Shown here one piece after another: positions 28,822 to 36,080 of a stretch of 39,509 bases of DNA. The stretch spans positions 1 through 39,509 of the forward strand of contig CAMJPQ010000031.1 of assembly GCA_946407745.1 (NCBI GenBank). The letters run 5' to 3'. The position numbers were made by a program, and so were the translations under genes. The notes beneath the pieces are model-generated. The model did no database searches, was not told the DNA's origin, and saw only the letters and a list, made by a program, of their open reading frames with translations. The number at the start of each line of letters is the position of its first letter. Positions within the stretch are counted from its first letter, which is position 1. This DNA is from an uncultured Clostridia bacterium. Its GTDB lineage: Bacteria; Bacillota; Clostridia; Christensenellales; Aristaeellaceae.

Positions 28822-29521
28822 TGCGCATCGCCTCCAGCAGGGCGCTGTTTTTCTTTGCGTTCGGGGCGCGGAGGTACAGCGGCTGCAGTGTGTTGTAATC
28901 AACCGCTGTGGCTGTATCCAGGGCTGCCAGATACGCTACGGCTGCCGGCCGGAGGAAGGCATTGTGCGGCTGCGCAAAATGCGCCTGCGCGCCAAGCGCT
29001 TCCTTCAGGGCCTCGCGGTGTACGGGCATGCCGTCGCCCACGAACAGCACAGGCCGGCCGTCATTCTGCAAAAGCGGTATCAGGTCTTCCACAGCCATGG
29101 GCTCATCCTTGTGAAGGCGAGTAGGTCTTTCATCGCCGCTGAGAAACAGCGCCATGTAGACCTGCCCGGCACGCGCGTCCTGCACAGGGCAGATCAGGCC
29201 GTCAAAAGAGCCCGCGCTCACGGCCAGCGCCTCCAGCGCGTTGACGGGAATGCACAGCTTGCCAGCCCCCTGCGCAAGGCCCTTCACGGTGGCCACGCCG
29301 ATGCGCACGCCTGTGAAGGAACCCGGCCCGACCACCACGGCCAGATCGTCTATCTCCTCCAGCGGCAGGCCGCTCGCATTCAGCGCGCTGTCCACCATGG
29401 GCATGAGATTGACAGAATGGGTCAGCTTGTTCTGCGTCGTGTGCTCGCAGAGTATTTTATCGTCACTGAGCACCGCCACGCCGCACACAGGGCCGGAGGT
29501 GTCAATCGCCAGCAGCTTCAT
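28814..29521 (-). CDS. tsaB: tRNA threonylcarbamoyladenosine biosynthesis protein TsaB
   Basis: A 235-residue ASKHA-fold protein that partners with TsaD and TsaE to place the t6A modification on tRNAs reading ANN codons. It starts MKLLAIDTSGPVCGVAVLSD (the usual 'LaiDTS...vAl'), followed by THSVNLMPMVD, VVVGPGSFTGVRIGVATVKG (the strongly conserved 'GPGSFTGlRiG...akgla') and a C-terminal half of variable sequence ending with LRAPNAKK. Start 29521 gives this N-terminus with GGAG upstream; the open frame up to 29557 is noncanonical. It lies seven bases after tsaE and overlaps rimI. Confidence 0.95.
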   Translation of the reverse strand: MKLLAIDTSGPVCGVAVLSDDKILCEHTTQNKLTHSVNLMPMVDSALNASGLPLEEIDDLAVVVGPGSFTGVRIGVATVKGLAQGAGKLCIPVNALEALAVSAGSFDGLICPVQDARAGQVYMALFLSGDERPTRLHKDEPMAVEDLIPLLQNDGRPVLFVGDGMPVHREALKEALGAQAHFAQPHNAFLRPAAVAYLAALDTATAVDYNTLQPLYLRAPNAKKNSALLEAMRNA

Positions 29522-29528
29522 TGATGCA

Positions 29529-29966
29529 TCACTCCAGGTCAACCGGGGGAAAGCCACCCGCCGGCGTCATTTCAAAGGCACGCACACTTTCGCCCTCCGG
29601 CGTGATGTGCACCCTCAGGTGTCTTTGCGGTATCGCCTCCGGGCAGCGCTCGGGCCATTCGACCACGGCGATGCCGTCGCCGCAGAGATACTCGTCCATG
29701 CCCATCTCAAACAGCTCTTCGGCATCCTCCAGCCGGTACCAGTCGAAGTGATACAGCGGTATCCGCCCATCCTCGTACACATTGAGTATGGTAAAGGAAG
29801 GGCTGGCGATCGGCCCTGAGATGCCGAGCCCCTCGGCGATGCCGCGTGTCAGCTCGCTCTTTCCGGCACCCAGGTCGCCATAGAGCAGCACAGTGTCACC
29901 GACGCGCAGGCGCGCAGCCAGCTGCCTGCCGAGCAGGCGTGTCTCCTGAGGAGAATGGGTCAGCAT
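29529..29966 (-). CDS. tsaE: tRNA threonylcarbamoyladenosine biosynthesis ATPase TsaE
   Basis: A 145-residue P-loop ATPase needed for t6A formation with TsaB and TsaD. The Walker A reads GDLGAGKSE (consensus GDLGAGKTT, here with Ser), followed by the family switch PSFTILNVYE and YHFDWYRLED (consensus 'hfDlYRl.d'), and the C-terminal VEWPERCPE ('vEWpe'). AAAGGAG lies just before ATG 29966. The gene starts only 13 bases after ribU ends, with no terminator in between, so it can be read from the FMN-riboswitch transcript. Confidence 0.95.
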   Translation of the reverse strand: MLTHSPQETRLLGRQLAARLRVGDTVLLYGDLGAGKSELTRGIAEGLGISGPIASPSFTILNVYEDGRIPLYHFDWYRLEDAEELFEMGMDEYLCGDGIAVVEWPERCPEAIPQRHLRVHITPEGESVRAFEMTPAGGFPPVDLE

Positions 29967-29979
29967 GGAGAGGCTCCTT

Positions 29980-30594
29980 TCAGCGCGCCTGCACCTTCAG
30001 CAGCGGCGAAAGAGGTTTGTAGATCAGCGCGGTGATGAGCGAAATCACGCAGCCCTTCAGCAGGTTGAACGGCGCGGTGACAAACAGCAGCAGCTTCCAT
30101 TCCGTGTCCACGAAGGGCAGTGCCTTGGAGGCCATGCCGATGATGCCCTGCAGGTCCATGTGGTAGGCCGCCATGTAGGTGGGGAACAGCAGCAGCCAGT
30201 TGGTCAGCACCGCCACAACGATGGTGCACAGTGTGCCCAGTGCCATGCCGAGAATGGCCTGTTTGCGCGTTTTATGGCGGCGGTAGAGCAGCCCGGCAGG
30301 CAGGATAAAGGCGGCTGTCATAATGAAATCCGCCAGGTCGCCGATGCCCAGGGTGGTGCCCAGTCCCTTCAGCAGCAGGTGGATTACCTCTTTCAGCGCC
30401 AGAATGATCAGCGCGGGACCCGGGCCCATGGAGAACGCGCCCAGCAGCACCGGCACAGCGGAGAAGTCCAGCTTGTAGAAAGCAACGACCGGGATCTCCA
30501 GCGTGAGGAACAGCACCGCGGCCAGCGCCGTGAGGATGGAGATGCGCGTCAGGTACTGTACGGGCAGCGAACGGTGGTTTTTGCGATTGGACAT
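29980..30594 (-). CDS. ribU: ECF transporter S component, riboflavin-specific (RibU)
   Basis: A 204-residue, six-helix membrane protein that binds riboflavin and works with the shared EcfAAT module (not in this window). Typical RibU stretches are FYKLDFSAVPVLLGAFSMGP, LKEVIHLLLKG and GDLADFIMTAAFILPAGLLY, with the substrate-contacting charged positions in the first helices. The C-terminus contains the APFNLLKGCVISLI segment typical of S components. Specificity is supported by the FMN riboswitch in its leader. Start 30594 has AGGAGG upstream; the in-frame ATG at 30684 lies inside the riboswitch and is not used. Confidence 0.93.
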   Translation of the reverse strand: MSNRKNHRSLPVQYLTRISILTALAAVLFLTLEIPVVAFYKLDFSAVPVLLGAFSMGPGPALIILALKEVIHLLLKGLGTTLGIGDLADFIMTAAFILPAGLLYRRHKTRKQAILGMALGTLCTIVVAVLTNWLLLFPTYMAAYHMDLQGIIGMASKALPFVDTEWKLLLFVTAPFNLLKGCVISLITALIYKPLSPLLKVQAR

Positions 30595-30620
30595 GCGATT
30601 GCCTCCTTCAGATTGTGAAA

Positions 30621-30648
30621 GCCCCTGAAGCAGCGAGCTTTCAGGGGC
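30621..30648 (-). terminator. Expression-platform hairpin of the FMN riboswitch
   Basis: GCCCCTGAA (30640-30648 read on the minus strand) pairs with TTCAGGGGC (30621-30629), extended inside by a GC pair. It is followed by TTTC and sits between the aptamer and the ribU ribosome site. It is presumably formed when FMN is bound; the weak U tract leaves open whether control is at termination or at translation. Confidence 0.7.
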
Positions 30649-30671
30649 GGAAAAGGCAATGCCTGTCTCCA

Positions 30672-30788
30672 GCTCTTCTCTCATCCAGACTGTACTGTCG
30701 GCTCTGGAATCTCACCAGATCGGCTGAACGCAGGTTCAGTTAGCGGGCTGTACCGCCGGTAGGGAATTTCACCCTGCCCCGAAGAAGC
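30672..30788 (-). promoter_or_regulatory. FMN riboswitch (RFN element)
   Basis: The minus strand carries the RFN consensus almost unchanged: TTCGGGGCAGGGTGAAATTC, CCTACCGGCGGT, AGCCCGC, a variable stem (GAACCTGCGTTC), TCTGGTGAGATTCCAGAGCC, GACAGT and AGTCTGGATGAGAGAAGA. The closing stem pairs CTTCTTC with GAGAAGAG. FMN binding represses the downstream ribU gene, and probably reduces read-through into tsaE-tsaB-rimI. Confidence 0.96.
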
Positions 30789-30831
30789 TTCAAGTGGCTC
30801 ATCACGAGTCGCGGCGCTTTGCGCCAGTGGT

Positions 30832-30860
30832 ATGTTAGCACACACTGCCTGCCTTGTCAA
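30832..30860 (-). promoter_or_regulatory. Sigma-A promoter of the riboswitch-ribU transcript
   Basis: On the minus strand a consensus TTGACA (30860-30855) is 17 bases from TAACAT (30837-30832). Transcription starts about 30825, roughly 37 bases before the aptamer. Confidence 0.88.
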
Positions 30861-30876
30861 GACGGATGCGCAGCAC

Positions 30877-30903
30877 ACAAAAACCGCTGCCGCACGGCAG
30901 CGG
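30877..30903 (-). terminator. Intrinsic terminator of the hrcA-dnaJ operon
   Basis: On the minus strand CCGCTGCC and GGCAGCGG form an 8-bp GC-rich stem with a GTGC loop, followed by TTTTTG. It stands just beyond the dnaJ stop and immediately before the ribU promoter. Confidence 0.9.
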
Positions 30904-30909
30904 TGGATG

Positions 30910-32037
30910 TTACTTGAACACTTCCCTGAGCTTTTCGGCAAAGCTCTTTTTGCCATCGTATTCCCTGCCGGTGGATGCCGCGTCGAACTGGCGAAGCAGG
31001 TCCCGCTGCTTTTCGGTGAGGCGCCTTGGCACCTCCACTCGCACGCGCACCACCAGGTCGCCCTTTCCGGCAGAGCGCAGGCGCTGAATGCCCTGACCCT
31101 TGATGCGGAACTCGGTATCAGTCTGTGTGCCCTCGGGAATCTTGTACTTCACAGAGGAGTGGAGCGTGGGGATGTCCACCTCGCCGCCCAGTGCCGCCTG
31201 CGTGAAGGAGATGGGGAAATCAAGCATCAGGTCATAGCCGTCCCGGCGGAACAGCTTGTGGGGCCGGACCTTGTACTGAATCATCAGGTCGCCGGAGGGG
31301 CCGCCGTTGCGGCCGGCATCGCCCTGCCCGCTCATGCGCTGCAGGCTGCCGGTGTCCACACCTGCAGGCACCTTGATGTTGGCAGTGCGGCGCTTGCGCA
31401 CCATGCCGGCGCCGCCGCAGGCCGTGCACTTATCCGTGATGGTTTTACCGGCGCCGCCGCAGGTGGGGCAGGTGCGGATGGTCTGCATCCAGCCGCCGGA
31501 GGTGCGTACCTGGCCGCTGCCGCCGCAGGTGGGGCAGGTTTTCGGACTGGTGCCCGGCTTGGCGCCGCTGCCGCCGCATACCTCACACTGCTCCAGACGA
31601 TTGAAGGCAAAGGATTTCTCACATCCGTCGGCTGCCTCCTCGAAGGTCAGCGTCAGCTCATAGGCCAGGTCGCTGCCCTGCGTCGGCGCATTGCGGCTGC
31701 GTGAGGCGCCCATTCCGCCCATGCCGAAGAAGGAATTGAGAATATCATCCATGCCGCCAAAGCCGAAGCCGGCCCCGTCAAACGGGCTGCCGCCTCCGCC
31801 CATGCCGCTCATGGGGTCGTTAAAGCCAAACTGATCATACCTGGCGCGCTTGTCCGGGTCGCTGAGCACCTCATTGGCCTCGTTCAGCTCCTTGAAGCGC
31901 TCCTCGGCCTCCTTGTCACCGGGGTGCAGATCCGGGTGGCACTCTTTTGCCTTTTTCCGGTATGCCTTCTTGATTTCTTCTTCTGAAGCGCCCTTTTCTA
32001 CGCCAAGCACCTCATAGTAATCTCTCTTATCTGCCAT
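30910..32037 (-). CDS. dnaJ: Chaperone DnaJ (type I Hsp40)
   Basis: A 375-residue co-chaperone that delivers substrates to DnaK and stimulates its ATPase. The J domain (1-70) contains the essential HPD in [11 protein letters not shown] Gly/Phe-rich stretch ([19 protein letters not shown]) follows, then four zinc-binding CxxCxGxG repeats ([32 protein letters not shown]) and the two C-terminal beta domains with GGEVDIPTL and GKGDLVVRV. The start at 32037 gives [13 protein letters not shown] with AGGTGAT upstream. It is last in the heat-shock operon, about 100 bases after dnaK. Confidence 0.97.
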   Translation of the reverse strand: MADKRDYYEVLGVEKGASEEEIKKAYRKKAKECHPDLHPGDKEAEERFKELNEANEVLSDPDKRARYDQFGFNDPMSGMGGGGSPFDGAGFGFGGMDDILNSFFGMGGMGASRSRNAPTQGSDLAYELTLTFEEAADGCEKSFAFNRLEQCEVCGGSGAKPGTSPKTCPTCGGSGQVRTSGGWMQTIRTCPTCGGAGKTITDKCTACGGAGMVRKRRTANIKVPAGVDTGSLQRMSGQGDAGRNGGPSGDLMIQYKVRPHKLFRRDGYDLMLDFPISFTQAALGGEVDIPTLHSSVKYKIPEGTQTDTEFRIKGQGIQRLRSAGKGDLVVRVRVEVPRRLTEKQRDLLRQFDAASTGREYDGKKSFAEKLREVFK

Positions 32038-32084
32038 GGAATCACCTGTACCGCGGTTATTCATGCCGCCATGATACACCTTTT

Positions 32085-32105
32085 CCCCCTTCGTGGGGAA
32101 GGGGG
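32085..32105 (-). other. Intercistronic hairpin between dnaK and dnaJ
   Basis: CCCCCTTC and GAAGGGGG form an 8-bp stem with a five-base loop, followed on the minus strand by AAAAGG, not by T's. It is probably an mRNA processing or stability structure that adjusts the DnaK:DnaJ ratio. Confidence 0.6.
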
Positions 32106-32141
32106 ATCAGGTGTGTGGTTATACTGTGTCCTCAGGGGGAA

Positions 32142-33956
32142 TCAGTGCACCTCGCCCTCGGCGTTGGTGGAGCCGTCCGGGTTGGGCTGGCTGCCCATGT
32201 CGGGGGCTCCCTCACCCGGGTTGCCCTGCTGCTGATACAGCTTGCCGAAGATGCTGTAGACCTTCTGCGTGAAGGCTTCCATAGCGGTCTTGATTTCCTG
32301 GGTGCTGCCACTGTCCTTGACCTTCTTGAAGGACTCGATTTCGCTCTCGATGGTGGCCTTGTCCTCTGCGCTCAGCTTGTCGCCATTGTCGCGCAGCTGC
32401 TTTTCCATCTCGTACACAAGGCTGTCGGCCTGGTTCTTTGTCTCGACCTCTTCCTTGCGCTTCTTGTCTTCCTCAGCGTACTGCTCGGCTTCCTTCACGC
32501 GCTGGTTGATCTCCTCCTCCGTCAGGTTAGTGGAGGCGGTGATGGTGATGTCCTGCGCGTTGCCGGTGGCCTTGTCCTTGGCGGACACATGCACAATGCC
32601 ATTGCGGTCGATGGAGAAGGTGACCTCAATCTGCGGTACGCCGCGGGGCGCGGGCGCGATGTTGGTCAGCTGGAAGCGGCCAAGGCTCTTGTTGTCATAA
32701 GCCATCTGGCGTTCGCCCTGCAGCACGTTGATTTCCACGGTGGTCTGGCCGTCCGCGGCGGTGGAGAACACCTGGCTCTTCTCGCAGGGAATGGTGGTGT
32801 TGCGGTCGATCAGCCGGGTGAAGATGTGGCCCTCGGTCTCCAGACCCAGGGACAGGGGCGTCACGTCCAGCAGCAGCACGTCCTTCACCTCGCCGCCCAG
32901 CACGCCGCCCTGAATGGCAGCGCCGATGGCAACGCACTCGTCCGGGTTGATGCCCTTGAAGGGCTCCTTGCCGGTCACGCGCTTCACAGCCTCCTGCACA
33001 GCGGGGATACGCGTGGAGCCGCCCACCAGAATCACCTTGTCGATCTGGGCGTAGGTCAGGCCGGCGTCGCTCAGGGCCTTCTTCATGGGCTCTACGGTCG
33101 CGTCCACCAGGTCGCGGGTCAGGTTGTCGAACGTGGCGCGGGTCAGCGTCATGTCAATGTGCTTGGGGCCGGTGGCATCCGCGGTGATGAAGGGCAGGTT
33201 GATGCTGGCACTGGTGGTGCCGCTCAGCTCGATCTTGGCCTTCTCGGCGGCGTCCTTCAGGCGCTGCGCGGCGGTGCGGTCCTTCAGCAGGTCGATGCCG
33301 TTTTCCTTCTTGAACTCCTCAGCGATCCAGTTGATGATGCGCTGGTCGAAGTCATCGCCGCCTAGGCGGGTGTTGCCGTTGGTGGACAGAACCTCGAACA
33401 CGCCGTCGCCGATGTCCAGGATGGACACATCGAAGGTGCCGCCGCCCAGGTCGTACACCAGAATCTTCTGGCTGCCGTCCTTGTCCAGGCCATAGGCCAG
33501 AGACGCGGCGGTGGGCTCGTTGATGATGCGCTTCACGTCCAGACCGGCGATGCGGCCGGCATCCTTGGTGGCCTGGCGCTGGCTGTCGTTGAAATAGGCG
33601 GGAACGGTGATGACCGCTTCGGTCACCTTTTCACCGAGATAGCTCTCAGCGGTTTCCTTCATCTTGGACAGGATGATGGCGGAAATGTCCTGGGGGGTAT
33701 AGGTCTTGCCGCCGATGCTCACCTTGTAATTGGTACCCATCTCACGCTTGATGGAGATCACGGTGCCGTCCGGGTTGGTGACCGCCTGGCGCTTGGCCAC
33801 CTGGCCGACCAGACGCTCGCCGTTCTTGGTGAAGGCGACAACAGAGGGGGTGGTGCGGCTGCCCTCCGCATTGGGGATAACGACGGGCTGTCCGCCTTCC
33901 ATCACGGCGACACAGCTGTTGGTGGTGCCAAGGTCAATACCGATAATCTTGCTCAT
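32142..33956 (-). CDS. dnaK: Chaperone DnaK (Hsp70)
   Basis: A 604-residue Hsp70. The ATPase domain shows [14 protein letters not shown] at the N-terminus, [20 protein letters not shown], the phosphate loop [20 protein letters not shown] and the adenosine motif [17 protein letters not shown]. The substrate domain starts near [20 protein letters not shown] and includes FEVTFDIDxNG-like [21 protein letters not shown] helical lid follows and the tail is glycine/acidic ([18 protein letters not shown]). Like other Gram-positive DnaK, it lacks the 24-residue insert of the Gram-negative ATPase domain. ATG 33956 has AAAGGAG upstream. Confidence 0.98.
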   Translation of the reverse strand: MSKIIGIDLGTTNSCVAVMEGGQPVVIPNAEGSRTTPSVVAFTKNGERLVGQVAKRQAVTNPDGTVISIKREMGTNYKVSIGGKTYTPQDISAIILSKMKETAESYLGEKVTEAVITVPAYFNDSQRQATKDAGRIAGLDVKRIINEPTAASLAYGLDKDGSQKILVYDLGGGTFDVSILDIGDGVFEVLSTNGNTRLGGDDFDQRIINWIAEEFKKENGIDLLKDRTAAQRLKDAAEKAKIELSGTTSASINLPFITADATGPKHIDMTLTRATFDNLTRDLVDATVEPMKKALSDAGLTYAQIDKVILVGGSTRIPAVQEAVKRVTGKEPFKGINPDECVAIGAAIQGGVLGGEVKDVLLLDVTPLSLGLETEGHIFTRLIDRNTTIPCEKSQVFSTAADGQTTVEINVLQGERQMAYDNKSLGRFQLTNIAPAPRGVPQIEVTFSIDRNGIVHVSAKDKATGNAQDITITASTNLTEEEINQRVKEAEQYAEEDKKRKEEVETKNQADSLVYEMEKQLRDNGDKLSAEDKATIESEIESFKKVKDSGSTQEIKTAMEAFTQKVYSIFGKLYQQQGNPGEGAPDMGSQPNPDGSTNAEGEVH

Positions 33957-34043
33957 TTTGATTTCTCCTTTATTTCTTCAATTCGTTGATGTTATATTGA
34001 GGAAGGGCTTTGGCCCATCCGGGAAACGCGTTTTATATGGATT

Positions 34044-34658
34044 CTATTCCGCCACAACCTTGACCATGGCATGCCGCAGCACGGTGCCGCCCATCTGGTA
34101 GCCCTTCTGCAGCACCGCGGCCACTGTGCCGGGCTCGCCCTCCTCGGGGCCGGCCTGCAGCACCGCGTCTTCCAGCTCCGGGTCGAAGGGCTCGCCCTGA
34201 CGGTTGATCTCCTTCACACCCAGCTTTTCATAGATGGCGCGCATCTGCTTGAGCGTCAGCTCCACGCCGGTTTTCAGGGGACTCGCTTCGGCCTCTGCTG
34301 CCAGCGCGCGCTCCAGGTTGTCCAGCACAGGCAGCATCTGCGCTGCCACCTGCCTGCGGCCGTCCTCAAATGCTTCTGCGCGAACACCCTCGTTGCGCCT
34401 GCGGAAGTTGTCAAAGTCCGCCTGTACCCGCTGGGCGAGCGTCAGGTATTCCTCCGCCTGCGCTTTGGCGGCTTCAAGCTCCGGATCGGGCTGGGGCGTT
34501 TCCGGCTGCTGCTCTGCCGCCTCGGGCTCTTTCACCAGCTCTTCCATTTCCTGCAGCGCCTCCTGCAGCGCTTCGTCATCACGGTTGGTCTCAGTCATGG
34601 GGGTGGCTTCCTGCCTTTCAGTGTTTTTGGTCAGCTTTTTCTTTGTTCTCTTCTTCAT
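34044..34658 (-). CDS. grpE: Nucleotide exchange factor GrpE
   Basis: A 204-residue DnaK exchange factor. A long charged coiled-coil (about 25-110, EALQEALQEMEELVKEP and YLTLAQRVQADFDNFRRRNE) precedes a small beta domain with the family marks LPVLDNLERAL, GVELTLKQM, NRQGEPFDPELEDAVLQ and VLQKGYQMGGTVLRHAMVKV. ATG 34658 overlaps the hrcA stop as ATGA, which suggests translational coupling. An alternative ATG at 34598, with AGGA upstream, would drop a basic 20-residue tail and is also possible. Confidence 0.95.
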   Translation of the reverse strand: MKKRTKKKLTKNTERQEATPMTETNRDDEALQEALQEMEELVKEPEAAEQQPETPQPDPELEAAKAQAEEYLTLAQRVQADFDNFRRRNEGVRAEAFEDGRRQVAAQMLPVLDNLERALAAEAEASPLKTGVELTLKQMRAIYEKLGVKEINRQGEPFDPELEDAVLQAGPEEGEPGTVAAVLQKGYQMGGTVLRHAMVKVVAE

Positions 34659-35719
34659 TCACTGTCACTTCTTTTTGTATTGTCACCGGGTGTTTCCGCG
34701 TCCTGGCTGAACAGCGCTGACAGCTGCTGTCCCATGCTGGAGAGGATGGAGAGCACCCTGCTGTACTGCATCCTGGTGGGACCGATGACACCGATGGTGC
34801 CCTGGCGCCCCGAATGCGTGGAATAGGTCGCGGTGACAATGGAACAGTCACTCATCTCCGGCACACCCGTTTCGGGACCGATGCGCACTGTGAAGGCCAC
34901 ATCCCCCTGCTGCTGCACAATGGAGGCCAGCTTATCCCTTGTCTCTAACAGGGAGAGGAAGGAACGCGCCTTGTCCATATCGCTGTATTCGGGGTAGGAG
35001 AGCATATTGCTGGCGCCGCCGACACCGACATGCGGCTTCCGGTTTGCACTTCCCTCTGACAGGAAATCTCCCAGGTGCGTCAGTATTGTCTCATTTTCGC
35101 CCATGCGCTCGGTCAGCAGCGGTATGCGCTGAACAGCCTCAGTGAGCGTACAGCCGTGGAGGCTCTCTGTCAGCATCCTGCTGATCGCGTACAGCGTGTC
35201 GTGATCCAACTGCGGCGGCACCGGAATCACGGTGTCACGCACAATGCCGCTGTCCGTCACAATCACCACCAGCGCATGGCCGTGGCTCACGGATACCAGC
35301 TGGATGGTCTGGATTCTCGGCTGCGAGCCGGTAGGGGAGAGCACCACCGCCGTGTACTTTGTCAGCGATGACAGCACACGAGCGGCCTGATCAACCACTT
35401 CCTCCATCTGGCGGGTACGGCTGTCAAAGTAGCTCTGCACAGCCTGCGTGCTGCCGGACTGCAGCTTTCCGCTCTGCAGCAGCTGGTCCACATACAGCCT
35501 GTAGGCCTTGGCGGAGGGAATGCGGCCGGCGGATACGTGGGGCTGGTCAAGATAGCCCAGCTCCTCCAGGTCGCTCATTTCATTGCGGATTGTCGCGGAG
35601 GACAGGCCCATCTCATACTTTTTTGAAATGGTCCTGGAGCCGACGGGCACAGCGGTGAGAATATAATCGTCGATGATGGCCTGCAGAATGCGGAATTTTC
35701 GCTCATCCATCCCACTCAT
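34655..35719 (-). CDS. hrcA: Heat-inducible transcription repressor HrcA
   Basis: A 354-residue repressor that binds CIRCE and is kept active by GroEL. The winged-helix domain reads ERKFRILQAIIDDYILTAVP, VGSRTISKKYEMGLSSATIR, NEMSDLEELGYLDQPHVSAG and RIPSAKAYRLYVD, all close to consensus. The C-terminal GAF-like half ends with GVIGPTRMQYSRVLSILSSM (the conserved 'iGPtRM.Y..v...l'). Start 35719 is supported by AGGAGG; ATG 35710 is an internal alternative. It is first in the operon, directly below its own operator. Confidence 0.97.
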   Translation of the reverse strand: MSGMDERKFRILQAIIDDYILTAVPVGSRTISKKYEMGLSSATIRNEMSDLEELGYLDQPHVSAGRIPSAKAYRLYVDQLLQSGKLQSGSTQAVQSYFDSRTRQMEEVVDQAARVLSSLTKYTAVVLSPTGSQPRIQTIQLVSVSHGHALVVIVTDSGIVRDTVIPVPPQLDHDTLYAISRMLTESLHGCTLTEAVQRIPLLTERMGENETILTHLGDFLSEGSANRKPHVGVGGASNMLSYPEYSDMDKARSFLSLLETRDKLASIVQQQGDVAFTVRIGPETGVPEMSDCSIVTATYSTHSGRQGTIGVIGPTRMQYSRVLSILSSMGQQLSALFSQDAETPGDNTKRSDSE

Positions 35720-35745
35720 GCCCTCGCCTCCTTTCAGTGGGCTTG

Positions 35746-35772
35746 TTAGCACTCTCCGCAGGTGAGTGCTAA
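35746..35772 (-). promoter_or_regulatory. CIRCE operator
   Basis: TTAGCACTC, nine bases, GAGTGCTAA: a perfect match to the CIRCE inverted repeat bound by HrcA. It lies from about 11 bases past the -10 box to 26 bases before the hrcA ATG, so it blocks transcription and lies in the transcript leader. Confidence 0.98.
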
Positions 35773-35783
35773 CATCTGTGCAT

Positions 35784-35812
35784 ACAATAACACGAATGGG
35801 GAGGATTGTCAA
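35784..35812 (-). promoter_or_regulatory. Sigma-A promoter of the heat-shock operon
   Basis: On the minus strand TTGACA (35812-35807) and TATTGT (35789-35784) are 17 bases apart, directly upstream of CIRCE. Confidence 0.9.
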
Positions 35813-36035
35813 GAGTGGATTTATGAAAAATGTATTAAAGCAGCACCTCACAATTCTGTGGTACAGCTGGCGGGTTCTTCTGCACTACCCACTTCTTGCA
35901 CATTTTTCGACCTGCCTTAAGCAAAGCCTTCAGAATCTGCAATCGAGGCTGACACAGAACTCACCCGCCACCTGATTGCTCCATTGTGCGGTCTCGCCTT
36001 AAGCACAAGCATGCTGGCAAGCCTTCAACAGGCAT
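35813..36035. other. Gene-free stretch with inverted and direct repeats
   Basis: No convincing gene is seen between the hrcA promoter and the hydA terminator. The stretch looks less GC-rich than the rest of the window. GGCGGGT (near 35870) is complementary to ACCCGCC (near 35965), with AGAAC/GTTCT pairing next to it, so about 100 bases could form one long imperfect hairpin on either strand. A short CCTTAAGCA motif occurs twice (near 35912 and 35997), each next to a GACC/GGTC-like and AAGC element. It could be a small RNA or a decayed sequence. Confidence 0.35.
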
Positions 36036-36067
36036 AGAAAAAGCGCCGCGGAGCGAATCCGCGGCGC
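36036..36067 (-). terminator. Intrinsic terminator of the hydrogenase genes
   Basis: On the minus strand GCGCCGCGGA and TCCGCGGCGC form a perfect 10-bp stem with a TTCGC loop, followed by TTTTT. It stands just beyond the hydA stop. Confidence 0.94.
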
Positions 36068-36080
36068 AGGTGCGTTATCC

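Noticed and set aside
30594-30684. 30-codon N-terminal extension of RibU
   Set aside because: It runs through the riboswitch expression platform and aptamer end, and has no ribosome site.
35766-35975. 69-codon open frame on the plus strand in the hrcA-hydA gap
   Set aside because: It begins within the CIRCE/promoter region of the opposite gene, has no ribosome site and no recognisable protein features.
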